Positions 34,165 to 43,970 of a DNA stretch of 64,000 nt are shown here, piece after piece. The notes under the pieces were generated by a model. The model did no database searches, had not been told where the DNA came from, and saw only the letters and a program-made list of their open reading frames with translations. The stretch spans positions 248,001 through 312,000 of the forward strand of contig OZ252227.1 of the NCBI GenBank assembly GCA_965249175.1, given 5' to 3'. A program made the translations under genes and the position numbers. Each line of letters begins with the position of its first letter. Positions within the stretch are counted from its first letter, which is position 1. This DNA comes from CAZYFH01 sp965249175. GTDB lineage: Bacteria; Acidobacteriota; Vicinamibacteria; Vicinamibacterales; UBA8438.

Positions 34165-34596
34165 ATGTCGCCGGAGTCACTGTTTTCCATCGCCAACGCC
34201 GCGGTGCTGCCGGGGTGGATCGTGCTCATCTTCGCCCCCGGTTGGCGATGGGCCAACGGGTTCATCGCGGCCGTGTTGCTGCCTGCGGTGCTGGGCGGGC
34301 TCTACCTCGGTCTGTTCGGCATGAACCTCGTCGGCGCCGATGGGGGGTTCGGGTCGTTGGCTGAGGTTGCCCGCCTGTTCGAGAATCCGTATCTCCTGCT
34401 CGCCGGTTGGGTGCATTTCCTCGCGTTCGACCTGTTCGTCGGTGCCTGGGAGGTGCGCGACGCGCGGCGTGTCGGGATTGCGCATCTCCTGGTGGTGCCC
34501 TGCCTGGTGTTGACCTTCATGGCCGGCCCGGTCGGGCTGCTGCTGTATCTGGGCCTACGGGTCGGGTGGAAGCGCCAGTGGATGATTCCGGCGTGA
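34165..34596 (+). CDS. ABA4-like (DUF4281) membrane protein
   Basis: 143 residues from ATG 34165 preceded by GAGGTGCGAG. Signature parts: SLFSIANAAVLPGWIVLIFAP, NPYLLLAGWVHFLAFDLFVG, WEVRDARRVGIAHLLVVPCL and LTFMAGPVGLLLYL. This matches the ABA4/DUF4281 family, named after the plant protein needed for neoxanthin synthesis; the bacterial role is unknown, possibly carotenoid-related. Four transmembrane helices. Confidence 0.88.
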   Translation: MSPESLFSIANAAVLPGWIVLIFAPGWRWANGFIAAVLLPAVLGGLYLGLFGMNLVGADGGFGSLAEVARLFENPYLLLAGWVHFLAFDLFVGAWEVRDARRVGIAHLLVVPCLVLTFMAGPVGLLLYLGLRVGWKRQWMIPA

Positions 34597-34612
34597 GCTC
34601 AGGTCGCGTGCG

Positions 34613-36103
34613 CTACGGCGTCGCCGATCCGTCGTCGCGGTGCGGCGCCTCGCGCGGCGCGATCCCGATGTTGGCAAAACCATAGATCGCCGCCACAAAC
34701 GGGTTGATGAGATTGAAGAAGACGAACGGGGCATACGTGAGCGTCGACACGCCCAGGGTTGTCGCCATGTAGGCGCCGCACGTGTTCCATGGCACGAGGA
34801 CCGAGGTGAGCGTGCCGGAGTCCTCCAGTGTTCGTGACAGGTTCTTCGGGTCGAGCTGCCGGCGCTCGTACTCGCTTCGGAACATTCGTCCGGGGAGGAC
34901 GATCGCGATGTACTGGTCGGAGGCGAGCACGTTGAGGCCGAAGGAGGTAGCAAGCGTGGCCGCGATCAGGCTGCCCGTTCCCCGTACCGCCTGCAAGATG
35001 CGCTGGGCGATTGCCTGTAGCATCCCGGTGACCTCCATGACCGCCCCGAACATCATGGCGGTCATGATCAGCCAGACGGTCATCAGCATGCTGGCCATGC
35101 CCCCGCGCGAGAGCAGCTCGTCGATGACGGCATTGCCCGACTCCAGCGTGTAGCCGTCGTAGAGCGCTTGCCAGACCCCCTTGACGAGCGCGACGGTCTC
35201 TGGCAACTCCGGGTCGCCGACGAAGCGGAGCACCGCGTCACGCTGGAAGATCGCCGCGAACAGCCCACCCACGAGCGCGCCGATCAGCAGCGCGGGAAAC
35301 GCGGGCACCCGTCGCACGACCAGAGTCAGGACGAGCAGCATGGGAACGAGCAGATGCGGGCCGATCGTGAAGCTCGCCTCGAGCGCCGCGCGCACCGAGG
35401 CCAGCTCGCCGGTGCCGTCCGGCGCCGGCCCGACGACGCCCGCGACGGTGAACAGGACGAGCGCGATGAGCAGACTTGGCGTCGTGGTCCACACCATGTG
35501 GCGGATGTGCCCGAAGAGGTCGGTGCCGGCGACCGCGGGCGCCAGGTTGGTCGTGTCCGACAAGGGTGACATCTTGTCGCCGAAGTACGCGCCCGAGATG
35601 ATGGCTCCGGCGGCCAGGCCGAGGTTGAGGTCCTGCGCCGTCGCGATGCCGATGAGCGCAATGCCGATGGTGCCTGCCGTCGTCCACGAGCTGCCGGTCG
35701 CGAGCGCGACGACGGCGCAGATGACGCAGGCGGCGGTATAGAAGATGGATGGGGTCAGAAGCGCGAGGCCGTAGTAGATCATCGTCGGCACGACCCCGGC
35801 GAGGATCCACGTGCCGATGACCGACCCGACGACGAGGAGGATGAGAATTGCACCCATCGACGTGGCGATCCCGCGGGTGATACCGGCCTCGATCTCCATC
35901 CACCGGTGCCCGTTGGCAAGTCCGACGATTGCGGCAACCCCGGTGCAGAGGATGAGCGCGATCTGGTTGGGGCCCGAGGAGGAGCCGTCACCGAAGAGAT
36001 AGACCGAGCTTCCGAGCAAGCCGATCAGCAGCAGGACCGGAACCATCGCCTGTCCGAGCGACGCCTCGGGTGGCGCGGCCGGGTCTGGTGCGGCTGTCGC
36101 CAA
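34613..36103 (-). CDS. nhaC: Na+/H+ antiporter NhaC family
   Basis: 496 residues, about eleven to twelve transmembrane segments. Family motifs: GLANGHRWMEIEAGITRGI, VIGTWILAGVVPTMIYYGLAL, GSSWTTAGTIGIALIGIA, GAYFGDKMSPLSDTTNLAP and GLNVLASDQYIAIVLPGRMF, all typical of NhaC. It exchanges Na+ for H+ at the inner membrane. It lies 15 bases downstream of the histidine kinase gene on the same strand, possibly in one transcript. Confidence 0.92.
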   Translation of the reverse strand: MATAAPDPAAPPEASLGQAMVPVLLLIGLLGSSVYLFGDGSSSGPNQIALILCTGVAAIVGLANGHRWMEIEAGITRGIATSMGAILILLVVGSVIGTWILAGVVPTMIYYGLALLTPSIFYTAACVICAVVALATGSSWTTAGTIGIALIGIATAQDLNLGLAAGAIISGAYFGDKMSPLSDTTNLAPAVAGTDLFGHIRHMVWTTTPSLLIALVLFTVAGVVGPAPDGTGELASVRAALEASFTIGPHLLVPMLLVLTLVVRRVPAFPALLIGALVGGLFAAIFQRDAVLRFVGDPELPETVALVKGVWQALYDGYTLESGNAVIDELLSRGGMASMLMTVWLIMTAMMFGAVMEVTGMLQAIAQRILQAVRGTGSLIAATLATSFGLNVLASDQYIAIVLPGRMFRSEYERRQLDPKNLSRTLEDSGTLTSVLVPWNTCGAYMATTLGVSTLTYAPFVFFNLINPFVAAIYGFANIGIAPREAPHRDDGSATP

Positions 36104-36118
36104 AGTAGTCTCGGGATC

Positions 36119-38410
36119 CTAGCCGGCGGCCGGACCCCGCGCGGTGACGGTCGCGTCGAGGGCGGCGCGCACCGTGCGCAGCAAGTCGTTTGGCACGAAC
36201 GGCTTTTCGACCAGATGGAGCCGGTCGACCGGATGGCGACGGAGCATCTCGTCGTCGGTGTATCCGGTCGTAAAGACGACGCGGGTCCCGGGCCAGCGCT
36301 TGCTGAAACGGTCCGCGAGCTCCGTCCCGTTCATCCCAGGCATGACGATGTCCGTGAAGAGCAGATCGACCCTCCCCGAACGGCCCTCGGCCACAGCGAG
36401 CGCTTCGGCGGCGCGTGACGCAACGAGCACCTCGTAGCCGCCGCCGGTAAGCACCTGACGCGCCAGTGCACGCACCGTGTCATCGCCCTCGACAACGAGG
36501 ATGGTCTCGTTGCCGCCCACCGCCTCCATCATCAGGATCTCCGCTGTGTCGTCACCGAGCGGTTCGTCGACGGTCGGAAAAAAGAGCCGAAACGTCGCGC
36601 CGCGGCCTGGCTCGCTGGTCACGAAGATGTAGCCGCCGCATTGTTTGACGACGCCGTATACCGACGCCAGACCCAGCCCCGATCCCTTACCCAGCGACTT
36701 GGTCGTATAGAACGGCTCGAACAGATGGGCGCGGGTGTCCCCGTCGATCCCGTGACCGGTATCGGCGACCTCGATCGTCGCGTAGCGGCCCGGTGGCATG
36801 GTGACGTCGGTGACGACCTCGCGCTGGTCCACGCACGATGTCGTGATCGTCAGCCGCCCGCCGCTCGGCATCGCGTCGCGCGCGTTCAGCACCAGGTTCA
36901 TGAGCGCGTGCTCGATCTGCAGTGGGTCGACGCGCACAGGCTCGAGCCCCGGTTGCAGGTTGAGCACGACGTCGATGTCCGCCCGGACCGATCGCCGGAG
37001 CAATTGCTCGACGCGGCCGATGACGGCGCTTAGATCGACAACGCGCGGATGGCTTGGCTGCCGGCGGCCGAACGCCAGCAATTGCTGCGTGACGGCGGCG
37101 GCTCGCTTGCCTGCCTTGACGATCTCCTGGGCGTCGGCGCGGCGCCGATCGCCTTCGTCGAGATCGCTGACGAGCAACTCGGCGTACCCGAGAATGGCGG
37201 TCAGCCGATTGTTGAAATCGTGCGTCACGCCGCCGGCGAGGAGACCGACGGCTTCCATCTTGTCCACCTGGTGCAGACGCGACTGCAGGAGCCGCTGCGC
37301 CGTGATGTCGACCGCCACCCCGATGACGCCGGTCACTGCGTCCTGCGCGTCCCGGAGGGGAGAGTACCAGGAATCGAAGGTCTGCCCGGCGACCGACAGT
37401 TCGACCTGGAGTGTGTCGCCGGCGAGCGCGCGCTGTAGGTAGCTGTCGATCTCCGGGTCGGGGAAGACCTCGGCGACGCGTCGGCCCGGCAGATCATCCG
37501 GAGTGATCCCCAGTCCGGTCAGCCCCTGCCCCTCGCAGAGCGTGAACCGGCCGTCGAGGTCGGACGCCCAGAGGATGACCGGTGCGTTCGAGACCACGGC
37601 CCGGAGCCGCGCCTCGCTCGCGTGTAGCGCCTCCTCGGCGCGCTTGCGTGCCGTGATGTCGCGAGCCACCGACTGCACGCTCGCGATGCGCTCGCCGTCG
37701 AGATTCAGCTGCACCGACTGCCCCAGCCAGACCAGGCTGCCATCCTGCGCGCGCACCGGGAACTCGTAGTAGGTAGACGGGAGTCGCTGGCGCAATTGCC
37801 GGGCATAGAACGCTTCGACCTCCGCCCGGTGCGGGGGATCGACGAGCTCGCTGAAGTGCATCCCGATGAGCCGCTCTGTCGGGTATTGCATCAGGCGGCT
37901 CGCTGTCGGGTTGACGAACGTGAACTTTCCCTCGAGGTCGATGTTGAAGTTGATGTCGTTCGCCCGATCGACCAACAAGCGGTAGCGCTCGGCGCTTGCG
38001 CGCAGCCGTTCGTTGGCCTGCCGCCGCTCGGTGGTGTCCTGAAACGACGCAATGATGGCGGTCGGTGCGCCCGCATCGTCGCGGATCCATCCAAGGCTGA
38101 TCAGACACCACAGTCCGGGGTCGCTGCCGGCGAGGCGTGCCTCGAGCTGGCGGTCGCGGCCGTCACGGAGAAAGAAGTCGCACGCCCGGCTGCCGGCGTC
38201 GCGGTCGTCGGCGTGCAGCAGGCTCGCCAGACGCTGCCCTGCCAGATCGACGCGATTCTGCCCGAGCAACCGCTCGAGCACCGGATTGGCCAGCGTCAGC
38301 TTGCCCTGTGGGTCGAAGACCGCGATGCCGGTCGGCAGCCGCTCGAACACCCGTTCACGCGCGACGTCGGCAAACGGCGACTCGGTCGCTGCGCGATCCT
38401 CTAAGGCCAT
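36119..38410 (-). CDS. PAS-domain hybrid histidine kinase with receiver domain
   Basis: 763 residues from ATG 38410. Three PAS domains (about 16-130, 140-260, 265-375; e.g. PTGIAVFDPQGKLTLANP, FTFVNPTASRLM), then HisKA with phosphoacceptor His-397 in GGVTHDFNNRLTAILGYAE, HATPase with N505, N509 and DTGHGI near 550, and a C-terminal receiver with Asp-687 (LLFTDIVMPGMNG) and Lys-736. No transmembrane helix was seen, so a soluble sensor, perhaps redox or ligand binding through PAS. No separate response regulator is adjacent. Confidence 0.93.
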   Translation of the reverse strand: MALEDRAATESPFADVARERVFERLPTGIAVFDPQGKLTLANPVLERLLGQNRVDLAGQRLASLLHADDRDAGSRACDFFLRDGRDRQLEARLAGSDPGLWCLISLGWIRDDAGAPTAIIASFQDTTERRQANERLRASAERYRLLVDRANDINFNIDLEGKFTFVNPTASRLMQYPTERLIGMHFSELVDPPHRAEVEAFYARQLRQRLPSTYYEFPVRAQDGSLVWLGQSVQLNLDGERIASVQSVARDITARKRAEEALHASEARLRAVVSNAPVILWASDLDGRFTLCEGQGLTGLGITPDDLPGRRVAEVFPDPEIDSYLQRALAGDTLQVELSVAGQTFDSWYSPLRDAQDAVTGVIGVAVDITAQRLLQSRLHQVDKMEAVGLLAGGVTHDFNNRLTAILGYAELLVSDLDEGDRRRADAQEIVKAGKRAAAVTQQLLAFGRRQPSHPRVVDLSAVIGRVEQLLRRSVRADIDVVLNLQPGLEPVRVDPLQIEHALMNLVLNARDAMPSGGRLTITTSCVDQREVVTDVTMPPGRYATIEVADTGHGIDGDTRAHLFEPFYTTKSLGKGSGLGLASVYGVVKQCGGYIFVTSEPGRGATFRLFFPTVDEPLGDDTAEILMMEAVGGNETILVVEGDDTVRALARQVLTGGGYEVLVASRAAEALAVAEGRSGRVDLLFTDIVMPGMNGTELADRFSKRWPGTRVVFTTGYTDDEMLRRHPVDRLHLVEKPFVPNDLLRTVRAALDATVTARGPAAG

Positions 38411-38423
38411 CGATGCGCCCAGT

Positions 38424-40076
38424 CTATCGTTCGTCGAGATCGATCGCGAGCGTCGGCGGCGCGTCGTCGGTCGCCCCTTTCGCGGTCGCATCCTGCCGGT
38501 CACGGCGCCACGTCGCCCACAGCTCGGCGGCCCGGTCGAGCGACCAGGGCGTCGTGGACGCGCAGACGGCAAGCGCCTGTCGCAGCTCGCGCGCGCTCGC
38601 TGGTCGCGCGTCCGGGTCCTTGGCCAGGCACTGGAGGATGAGCGTTTCCAGGTCGGTGGGGAACGCATGGCCGATCCGCGCGGACGGCGGCGTGGGCTCG
38701 GTATGCAAATGGTGGGCAAACACCTCGACGATGCTGCCCGATTCGAACACCGGGGACGCCGTCAGGAGAAAATAGCCGACCGCGCCGACGGCGTAGAGGT
38801 CGCTGCGCGCGTCGACGAGCTGGTCGCCTTTGACCGCTTCGGGCGCCAGATACAGCGGCGTGCCGGTCAAGACGTTGGTCGATGTCATCATCATCGTGGC
38901 GTCGGTGCCGCCGGGATCCACCGACTTCACCAGGCCGAAGTCGACGACCTTGGCGACGTCGGGCATGCCGCCGCGTTCGGTGAGGATGATGTTGGCGGGC
39001 TTGATGTCGCGGTGAATGAGCCCATGCTCGTGGGCCTCGGTCAGCGCGCCACTCACCTGCTGCAGGATGTGGATGACGCGACCGGGCGGCTGGCGGCCGT
39101 AGCGGGTCACCAGCTCCTGGAGATTGAGCCCCTCGAGAAACTCCATGGCGTAGTAGAAGACACCCTCCGGCGTGCGCCCGTAGTCGAAGATGGCGACGGT
39201 GCTCGGGTGCGACAGTCGCGCGGTGAGCTGCACCTCGCGCTCGAATCGCTGGAGGCTCTCCTCGCCGGTCTTTTCCGGCGGGAGCAGCTTTATTGCCGTG
39301 GGACGGCGGAGCATGGCGTGGCTGGCGCGGTAGACGATGCCCATCCCGCCCTCGCCGATCTTCTCCTCGAGCGCATACTGCCCGAGCCTCTTCACCTTGT
39401 CGGCCTCGGCGCGCAGACCGAAGATGATGCGAGAGCCGACCGTGCTGGTCGCCAGCGCCACGCCGCACCAGGCCACCGTGTTCATCCAGTGTCCAAAGGC
39501 AGCTTCGCCGCCGGTCATCGTCGTACCAGGCGGAACGAACACCGGGCGCGTGAACACGACATACCCGGTAAGGACGAGCTGCGGCAGCATCGCCACCACA
39601 CCGAGAGCGAACGTCCGCCAGGCGGTGCTCGGCAACGCGACCGCCCGCGTGAGGATCGTGCTCGACAGCGCCAGTTGGGCGACCAAAGTGGCATGGAGCG
39701 GATCGCCGATCCAATCGGTCTCGTCGAGCGCCGCAGCCGCGCCCAGCAACGCGTAGCCGCTGCACACCGCGATGAGATTGCCGGCGTCCACCCAGCGCAG
39801 CGCCGTCGGAGACAGCACGGCCACGCGGCACACCCACCAGACCCCGCCGAGCACCAGCGTCGTCACGAGATGCGATAACGACGATACATTCGTCAGCAGC
39901 GCCGGCGCGTGGATCACAGACAGCACACCGTTCAGCACATAGAACGCCGCCGAGAGCACGAACACCCACATCGCGTACAGTCCGAGCCGCTGCTGAAAGA
40001 ACGCGCGACCTTCCTCGCCCTGGGTGGTCGCTGACCCGAGGGCGATCGGCAACGCGGAATAGGTTGGCGTCGTCAT
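38424..40076 (-). CDS. Ser/Thr protein kinase with N-terminal membrane region
   Basis: 550 residues. Residues 30-220 hold about six hydrophobic segments; the kinase domain is 230-510: GEGGMG at 241-246, Lys-263 in AIKLL, HRDIKPAN with catalytic Asp-357, DFG at 379-381, LAPE near 410. Placing transmembrane segments before the kinase domain is the reverse of PknB. It follows the bicupin gene by 11 bases and precedes the hybrid kinase by 13, so these may form one transcript with nhaC. Substrates unknown. Confidence 0.93.
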   Translation of the reverse strand: MTTPTYSALPIALGSATTQGEEGRAFFQQRLGLYAMWVFVLSAAFYVLNGVLSVIHAPALLTNVSSLSHLVTTLVLGGVWWVCRVAVLSPTALRWVDAGNLIAVCSGYALLGAAAALDETDWIGDPLHATLVAQLALSSTILTRAVALPSTAWRTFALGVVAMLPQLVLTGYVVFTRPVFVPPGTTMTGGEAAFGHWMNTVAWCGVALATSTVGSRIIFGLRAEADKVKRLGQYALEEKIGEGGMGIVYRASHAMLRRPTAIKLLPPEKTGEESLQRFEREVQLTARLSHPSTVAIFDYGRTPEGVFYYAMEFLEGLNLQELVTRYGRQPPGRVIHILQQVSGALTEAHEHGLIHRDIKPANIILTERGGMPDVAKVVDFGLVKSVDPGGTDATMMMTSTNVLTGTPLYLAPEAVKGDQLVDARSDLYAVGAVGYFLLTASPVFESGSIVEVFAHHLHTEPTPPSARIGHAFPTDLETLILQCLAKDPDARPASARELRQALAVCASTTPWSLDRAAELWATWRRDRQDATAKGATDDAPPTLAIDLDER

Positions 40077-40087
40077 GCTGCGATGCC

Positions 40088-41092
40088 TTACAGCGTCTCG
40101 GTGACGAACGCCGGCACGCGCACCAGCACGTAGGTCACGTGGCCGCCTTCCGGCACGAGATAGCCGTGCGGCGTCCTGGCTGGAATATGGAGCACGTCAC
40201 CCGCGGCCACTGGACGCCGCATGCCGCCCGCGATGCCCGTCCCCCGACTGCCGCTGCGGTTGAGCATGTCGCCGCCGACAAGCAACGTCGCCGCCCCGCT
40301 CCACACGAACACGACATCGATGATCTCGTCGTGAATCTCGGGGACGCCATCCGCGTCCCGATGGATGAAGCGGAAGCGATGGCCGCCGCTGGGATTGCCG
40401 AAGTCGGCAAGGGTCTCCCGGGAGGAGTGGTCCGGCCCGACCCGTTCGGACAGCGCGGCGTCCCGTCCGTCCAGTTCCGCGGACCGCCACAACACGAATC
40501 CCGGCGGATCGAACGTCAGCACCGGCGCGTCTGCCCGGGCGACGTACTCTCCAACGAAGGCCGGGACCCGCACGAGGAGATAGGTGACGTGCCCACCCGC
40601 GGGCACCAGATAGCGGTGCGGCGTGTCGGCCGGAATGCGCATGATGTCGCCCGCACCGACCGCGTAACGCGTCCCACCCTCGATGCCAGAGCCGCGGAAC
40701 TCCCCATCGTCGCCGGTGCGGCGAACCAGCTCGCCGCCGACTTCCAGCGTCGCCACGCCGCTCTTGATGAGCACGACGTCCTCGATGTGCGCATGCTGCT
40801 CTGGGATGCCGTCCGCGTCTCGATGAATGAATCGGAAGCGGTGGGCGCCGCTCGGGTTCCCGTAGTCAGCGAGGGTCTCGCGCGCGGAGTGGTCCGGGCC
40901 CAGACGTTCGGACAGCGCGGTGTCCCGCTGGTCCAGCTCCGCGGCGCTCCACATGACGAACCCCGGCGCGCTGGCCTGGAGGACCGGCGCGAGTATGGTC
41001 GCCAGCGCGAAGAGCCGAAGGGGTGTGATCCATCGAGGGCTCCGGACGCGCTCCACGAGCCCACGCTGCCGTCCTTCGTCGATCGGCTGCAT
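40088..41092 (-). CDS. Exported bicupin protein
   Basis: About 334 residues from ATG 41092 (GTG 41116 is possible). The N-terminal segment WITPLRLFALATILAPVLQA is a signal or anchor. Two tandem halves of about 145 residues each repeat the same order: W-SAELD-RD-ALSER-GPDHS-RETLAD, GNPSG-HRFRFIHRDADG, DVV, a metal-type PADTPHRYLVP / PARTPHGYLVP and GGHVTY-LVRVPAFV. Cupins often bind metal through His/Glu and act as dioxygenases or sugar-binding proteins. Ligand unknown. The halves are so alike that the duplication is probably recent. Confidence 0.8.
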   Translation of the reverse strand: MQPIDEGRQRGLVERVRSPRWITPLRLFALATILAPVLQASAPGFVMWSAAELDQRDTALSERLGPDHSARETLADYGNPSGAHRFRFIHRDADGIPEQHAHIEDVVLIKSGVATLEVGGELVRRTGDDGEFRGSGIEGGTRYAVGAGDIMRIPADTPHRYLVPAGGHVTYLLVRVPAFVGEYVARADAPVLTFDPPGFVLWRSAELDGRDAALSERVGPDHSSRETLADFGNPSGGHRFRFIHRDADGVPEIHDEIIDVVFVWSGAATLLVGGDMLNRSGSRGTGIAGGMRRPVAAGDVLHIPARTPHGYLVPEGGHVTYVLVRVPAFVTETL

Positions 41093-41156
41093 GGTTCGAT
41101 CGTAGCTGATGGCCACCGAGCGTGAGCCTGAGGACGGCGGTTTGCGTCAATACTGG

Positions 41157-43200
41157 GTGCGTGTCTCTTCCCACGCGTTCCCGCGGGAATTGCGCCAGGT
41201 AAAGCCTGGAGAGAGGGGAAGCCATGTAGCTCTTACGACATGACGGAAACTTTCTAGAGGAACCCAGCAGGTGGAAATCCTGTCCCGGCAAAGGGTAGGC
41301 ACCAGCCGGAACCGAGTGTTGCGTGGTCCGGGGGCGACCCCGGCTGCGAAGCGTACACAGGGCGTGTGCAGGCCGCGTGATTGAGCCTCGAAAGGAAACT
41401 GATTGCGGAGCCGACGCCGTTTTCTGAGCGGAAGGCAGCATCGTACGGCCCGCCGTGGCCAGGGTCGTGGGGTCCGCCGGGGTCGAAGAGCGGGGCATGT
41501 ACACAGGGGGGTTCCCCAGGAACCTGGGAGGTCTCGTGCTCTCCATCCTGGAGAAGCGGTCGACGGGCGCCGCTGAAGAAATGGTCCGGGCTCTGGACGC
41601 GTGACGCCCATGCGGGCAGGGAGCGAAGGAAGAGGCGTCAGGATGGCACCGCCGAGCGAAGGCAACGAAGCGACGCGGGGAGGCGAGACGTCGGAGCCTC
41701 TGCATAGTACCGGTGAAGTGGGGGAACCCACCCCAGGGGACCCCATGGAGGGAAGGCGGAGGTCGGACTATGGAACTTCCGGAGGGACAGATGCCACGGA
41801 CATCGAGCCGTGAAACCATCTCAACGAAACAAGGGAAGATAGCGACCCTGGCGAGGCAGACGCCAAAGCAGGTGCTCACGACGCTGGCCCACCTCATCGA
41901 CGTGGGCTGGCTCCGGGAGGCGTATCGTCGCACGCGCAAGCGTGGCGCGGCGGGGGTGGACGGGGTGACGGCGGCGCAGTATGAGACCGCGTTGGAGGCG
42001 AATCTGACCAGCTTGCTGGCCCGGTTCAAGTCCGGCCGGTATCAGGCGCCGGCCGTGCGTCGGGTACACATCCCCAAAGCGGGTGCGGGCAATCAGACAC
42101 GCCCTATTGGCATTCCGACGCTGGAGGACAAAGTCCTGCAGCGCGCGGTGGTCATGGCGTTGGACCCGATCTATGAACAGGACTTTCTGCCCTGCTCGTA
42201 CGGGTTCCGGCCGGGGCGTCGTGCGCACCACGCGCTCGAGGCGGCGTGGCGAGGGCTCATGGACATCGGGGGAGGGTGGGTGGTCGACCTTGACATCCAG
42301 CACTTCTTCGACAGCGTCGACCATGCGCAGCTGCGGCAGGTGCTGGACCAACGGGTGCGTGACGGCGTGCTGCGGCGCGCCATCGGGAAGTGGCTACGAG
42401 CCGGCGTCATGGAAGAGGGCCAGGTCTGGTATCCGGACCAGGGCACTCCCCAGGGCGGCGTGGTCAGCCCGCTGCTTTCGAACGTCTTCCTCCACGAAGT
42501 CCTGGACACCTGGTTTGACCAGTGTGTCTGCCCGCGCCTGCGGGGGCGTGCCTTCTTGGTGCGCTACGCCGACGATGCGGTGCTGGGCTTCGAATACGAG
42601 GACGACGCGCGGCGGGTACTGGCCGTGCTCCCGAAACGTTTCGGGAAGTACGGTCTGACCCTCCACCCGGAGAAGACGCGACTGGTGGACTTCCACCGGC
42701 CGCGGCGGGGGGCCCACCCGGACCCGGGCCAGGCCTTCGACCTCCTGGGCTTTACCCACTTCTGGGGGCGGTCCCGGACGGGCCGCTGGGTGGTGCGGCG
42801 CACGACGGCCTCCGGTCGTCTCAGTCGGGCGCTGCAGCGCATTGGTCGGTGGTGCCGAGTCCACCGGCATCAACGCGTGGCGGACCAACAGGCGGGGCTG
42901 AATCAGCAACTGCGCGGTCACTACCAGTATTACGGCGTGACCGGCAATGCGCGCGCGTTAGCCAACTTCCACCGGCAGGTTGAACGCCGGTGGCGGACCT
43001 GGCTGAGTCGGCGCTCGCGAACAGCCCACCTGACCTGGGAGGCGTTTCGGCGTCTTCTGCGCCACTATCCGCTCACCCCACCGCGTGTCGTACACAGCAT
43101 CTACCGTCGCGCAGCGAACCCGTAGACCGAGGAGCCGGATGCCTGAATTGGGCACGTCCGGATCTGTGGGAGCCCCGGGAGGGTAACTTCCCGGGGCCAC
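41157..43200 (+). mobile_element. Group II intron with intron-encoded protein
   Basis: Begins GTGCGTGTC at 41157, fitting the GUGYG 5' consensus. Domain V is at about 43132-43165 (GAGCCGGATGCC paired with the GTCCGGATCT side). Domain VI (43166-43200) is a GCCCCGGGA/TCCCGGGGC hairpin with an unpaired A, and the 3' end is AC. The maturase sits in domain IV. It lies between the divergent bicupin gene and a membrane gene, so no host frame is cut. Exact ends were judged by consensus only. Confidence 0.85.
41770..43125 (+). CDS. ltrA: Group II intron reverse transcriptase/maturase
   Basis: About 451 residues. Reverse transcriptase motifs RYQAPAVRRVHIPKAG, TLEDKVLQRAVVMAL, YGFRPGRRAHHALEAA, VDLDIQHFFDSVDH, GTPQGGVVSPLLSNVFL and the catalytic VRYADDAVLGF. 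Then a maturase (X) region (LNQQLRGHYQYYGV, YPLTPPRVVHSIYRR) and no HNH endonuclease domain, so it may use nicks at replication forks, as in endonuclease-less group II proteins. Start is ATG 41770 or 41791 (GGAGGGACAG before it). Confidence 0.93.
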   Translation: MELPEGQMPRTSSRETISTKQGKIATLARQTPKQVLTTLAHLIDVGWLREAYRRTRKRGAAGVDGVTAAQYETALEANLTSLLARFKSGRYQAPAVRRVHIPKAGAGNQTRPIGIPTLEDKVLQRAVVMALDPIYEQDFLPCSYGFRPGRRAHHALEAAWRGLMDIGGGWVVDLDIQHFFDSVDHAQLRQVLDQRVRDGVLRRAIGKWLRAGVMEEGQVWYPDQGTPQGGVVSPLLSNVFLHEVLDTWFDQCVCPRLRGRAFLVRYADDAVLGFEYEDDARRVLAVLPKRFGKYGLTLHPEKTRLVDFHRPRRGAHPDPGQAFDLLGFTHFWGRSRTGRWVVRRTTASGRLSRALQRIGRWCRVHRHQRVADQQAGLNQQLRGHYQYYGVTGNARALANFHRQVERRWRTWLSRRSRTAHLTWEAFRRLLRHYPLTPPRVVHSIYRRAANP

Positions 43201-43407
43201 CCGGCCTTCGTACCGCGGCGTGCTCTCGTGCCAAGCCTCTAGATGACATCGATCGCCCAGGCGAGGTGGAGGCGACGTGCGGCCAGAGCGTAGAATGGCC
43301 CGGTCGCGGCGTCACATGCGGGTCGGTCGCGGGAACCATGCAGTTCTCCCGAGCGTCGGTACTGGGGAGAGGCGCGATGAACACTGATTTGCGGTTCGAG
43401 GATCGCT

Positions 43408-43800
43408 GTGTTGCTGACCCTCTGGGTGTTTCCTCCGGTGGTCAACATCGGCTTCACACGGGGGTGGGGGACGAAGCCCCGAATGGTGATCGTCGGTGTG
43501 GCCGCGGTCGCCATCGTCACCGGGCTCGCGCTGTACGGGAACTGGTGGGCGCCGCCGCTGGAAGTGCTGCTGCTGGTCTGGATGATCTATACGTTCGGCC
43601 ATTTGGGCCTCTGCTTTCTGATCGCGAGCGCGATTGCGACGCCCGGCTGCGAGATGCGCGCGATCCCGCATTTGTGGACCAGGCTGACTGGTCGCGCGAC
43701 GAAGGAGCACTTCTGTCCAGGGTTCCTCGATGTCATTGATCGCTGGGAGCGCGAATCGTGGCAGTCGAAGTCGGCCCGAGTTTCCACACCGAGCAAATGA
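43408..43800 (+). CDS. Small membrane protein, unknown
   Basis: 130 residues from GTG 43408, preceded by CGAGGATC. Two or three hydrophobic segments: VNIGFTRGW before MVIVGVAAVAIVTGLALYG and PLEVLLLVWMIYTFGHLGL, then a soluble basic tail with HLWTRLTGRATKEHFCPGF. No family recognised. It lies 208 bp beyond the group II intron; its start is uncertain and it may be the 3' part of a longer gene. Confidence 0.5.
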   Translation: MLLTLWVFPPVVNIGFTRGWGTKPRMVIVGVAAVAIVTGLALYGNWWAPPLEVLLLVWMIYTFGHLGLCFLIASAIATPGCEMRAIPHLWTRLTGRATKEHFCPGFLDVIDRWERESWQSKSARVSTPSK

Positions 43801-43970
43801 CCTGTCCCTCCGGTCCGCTCCGTGCACATCGACTGATCAACCGAGGCCGTGATCAACCCCGGCCGGTGGCATAATCAGCCTTTCCCCCACAGGCGGGCCA
43901 TCCGTTGACTGCGTCGGCGGGGCCCGGTCGGCTAGGGCCGTCCTGAAGAGCGGGAGAAGGAGGTGCGGCG

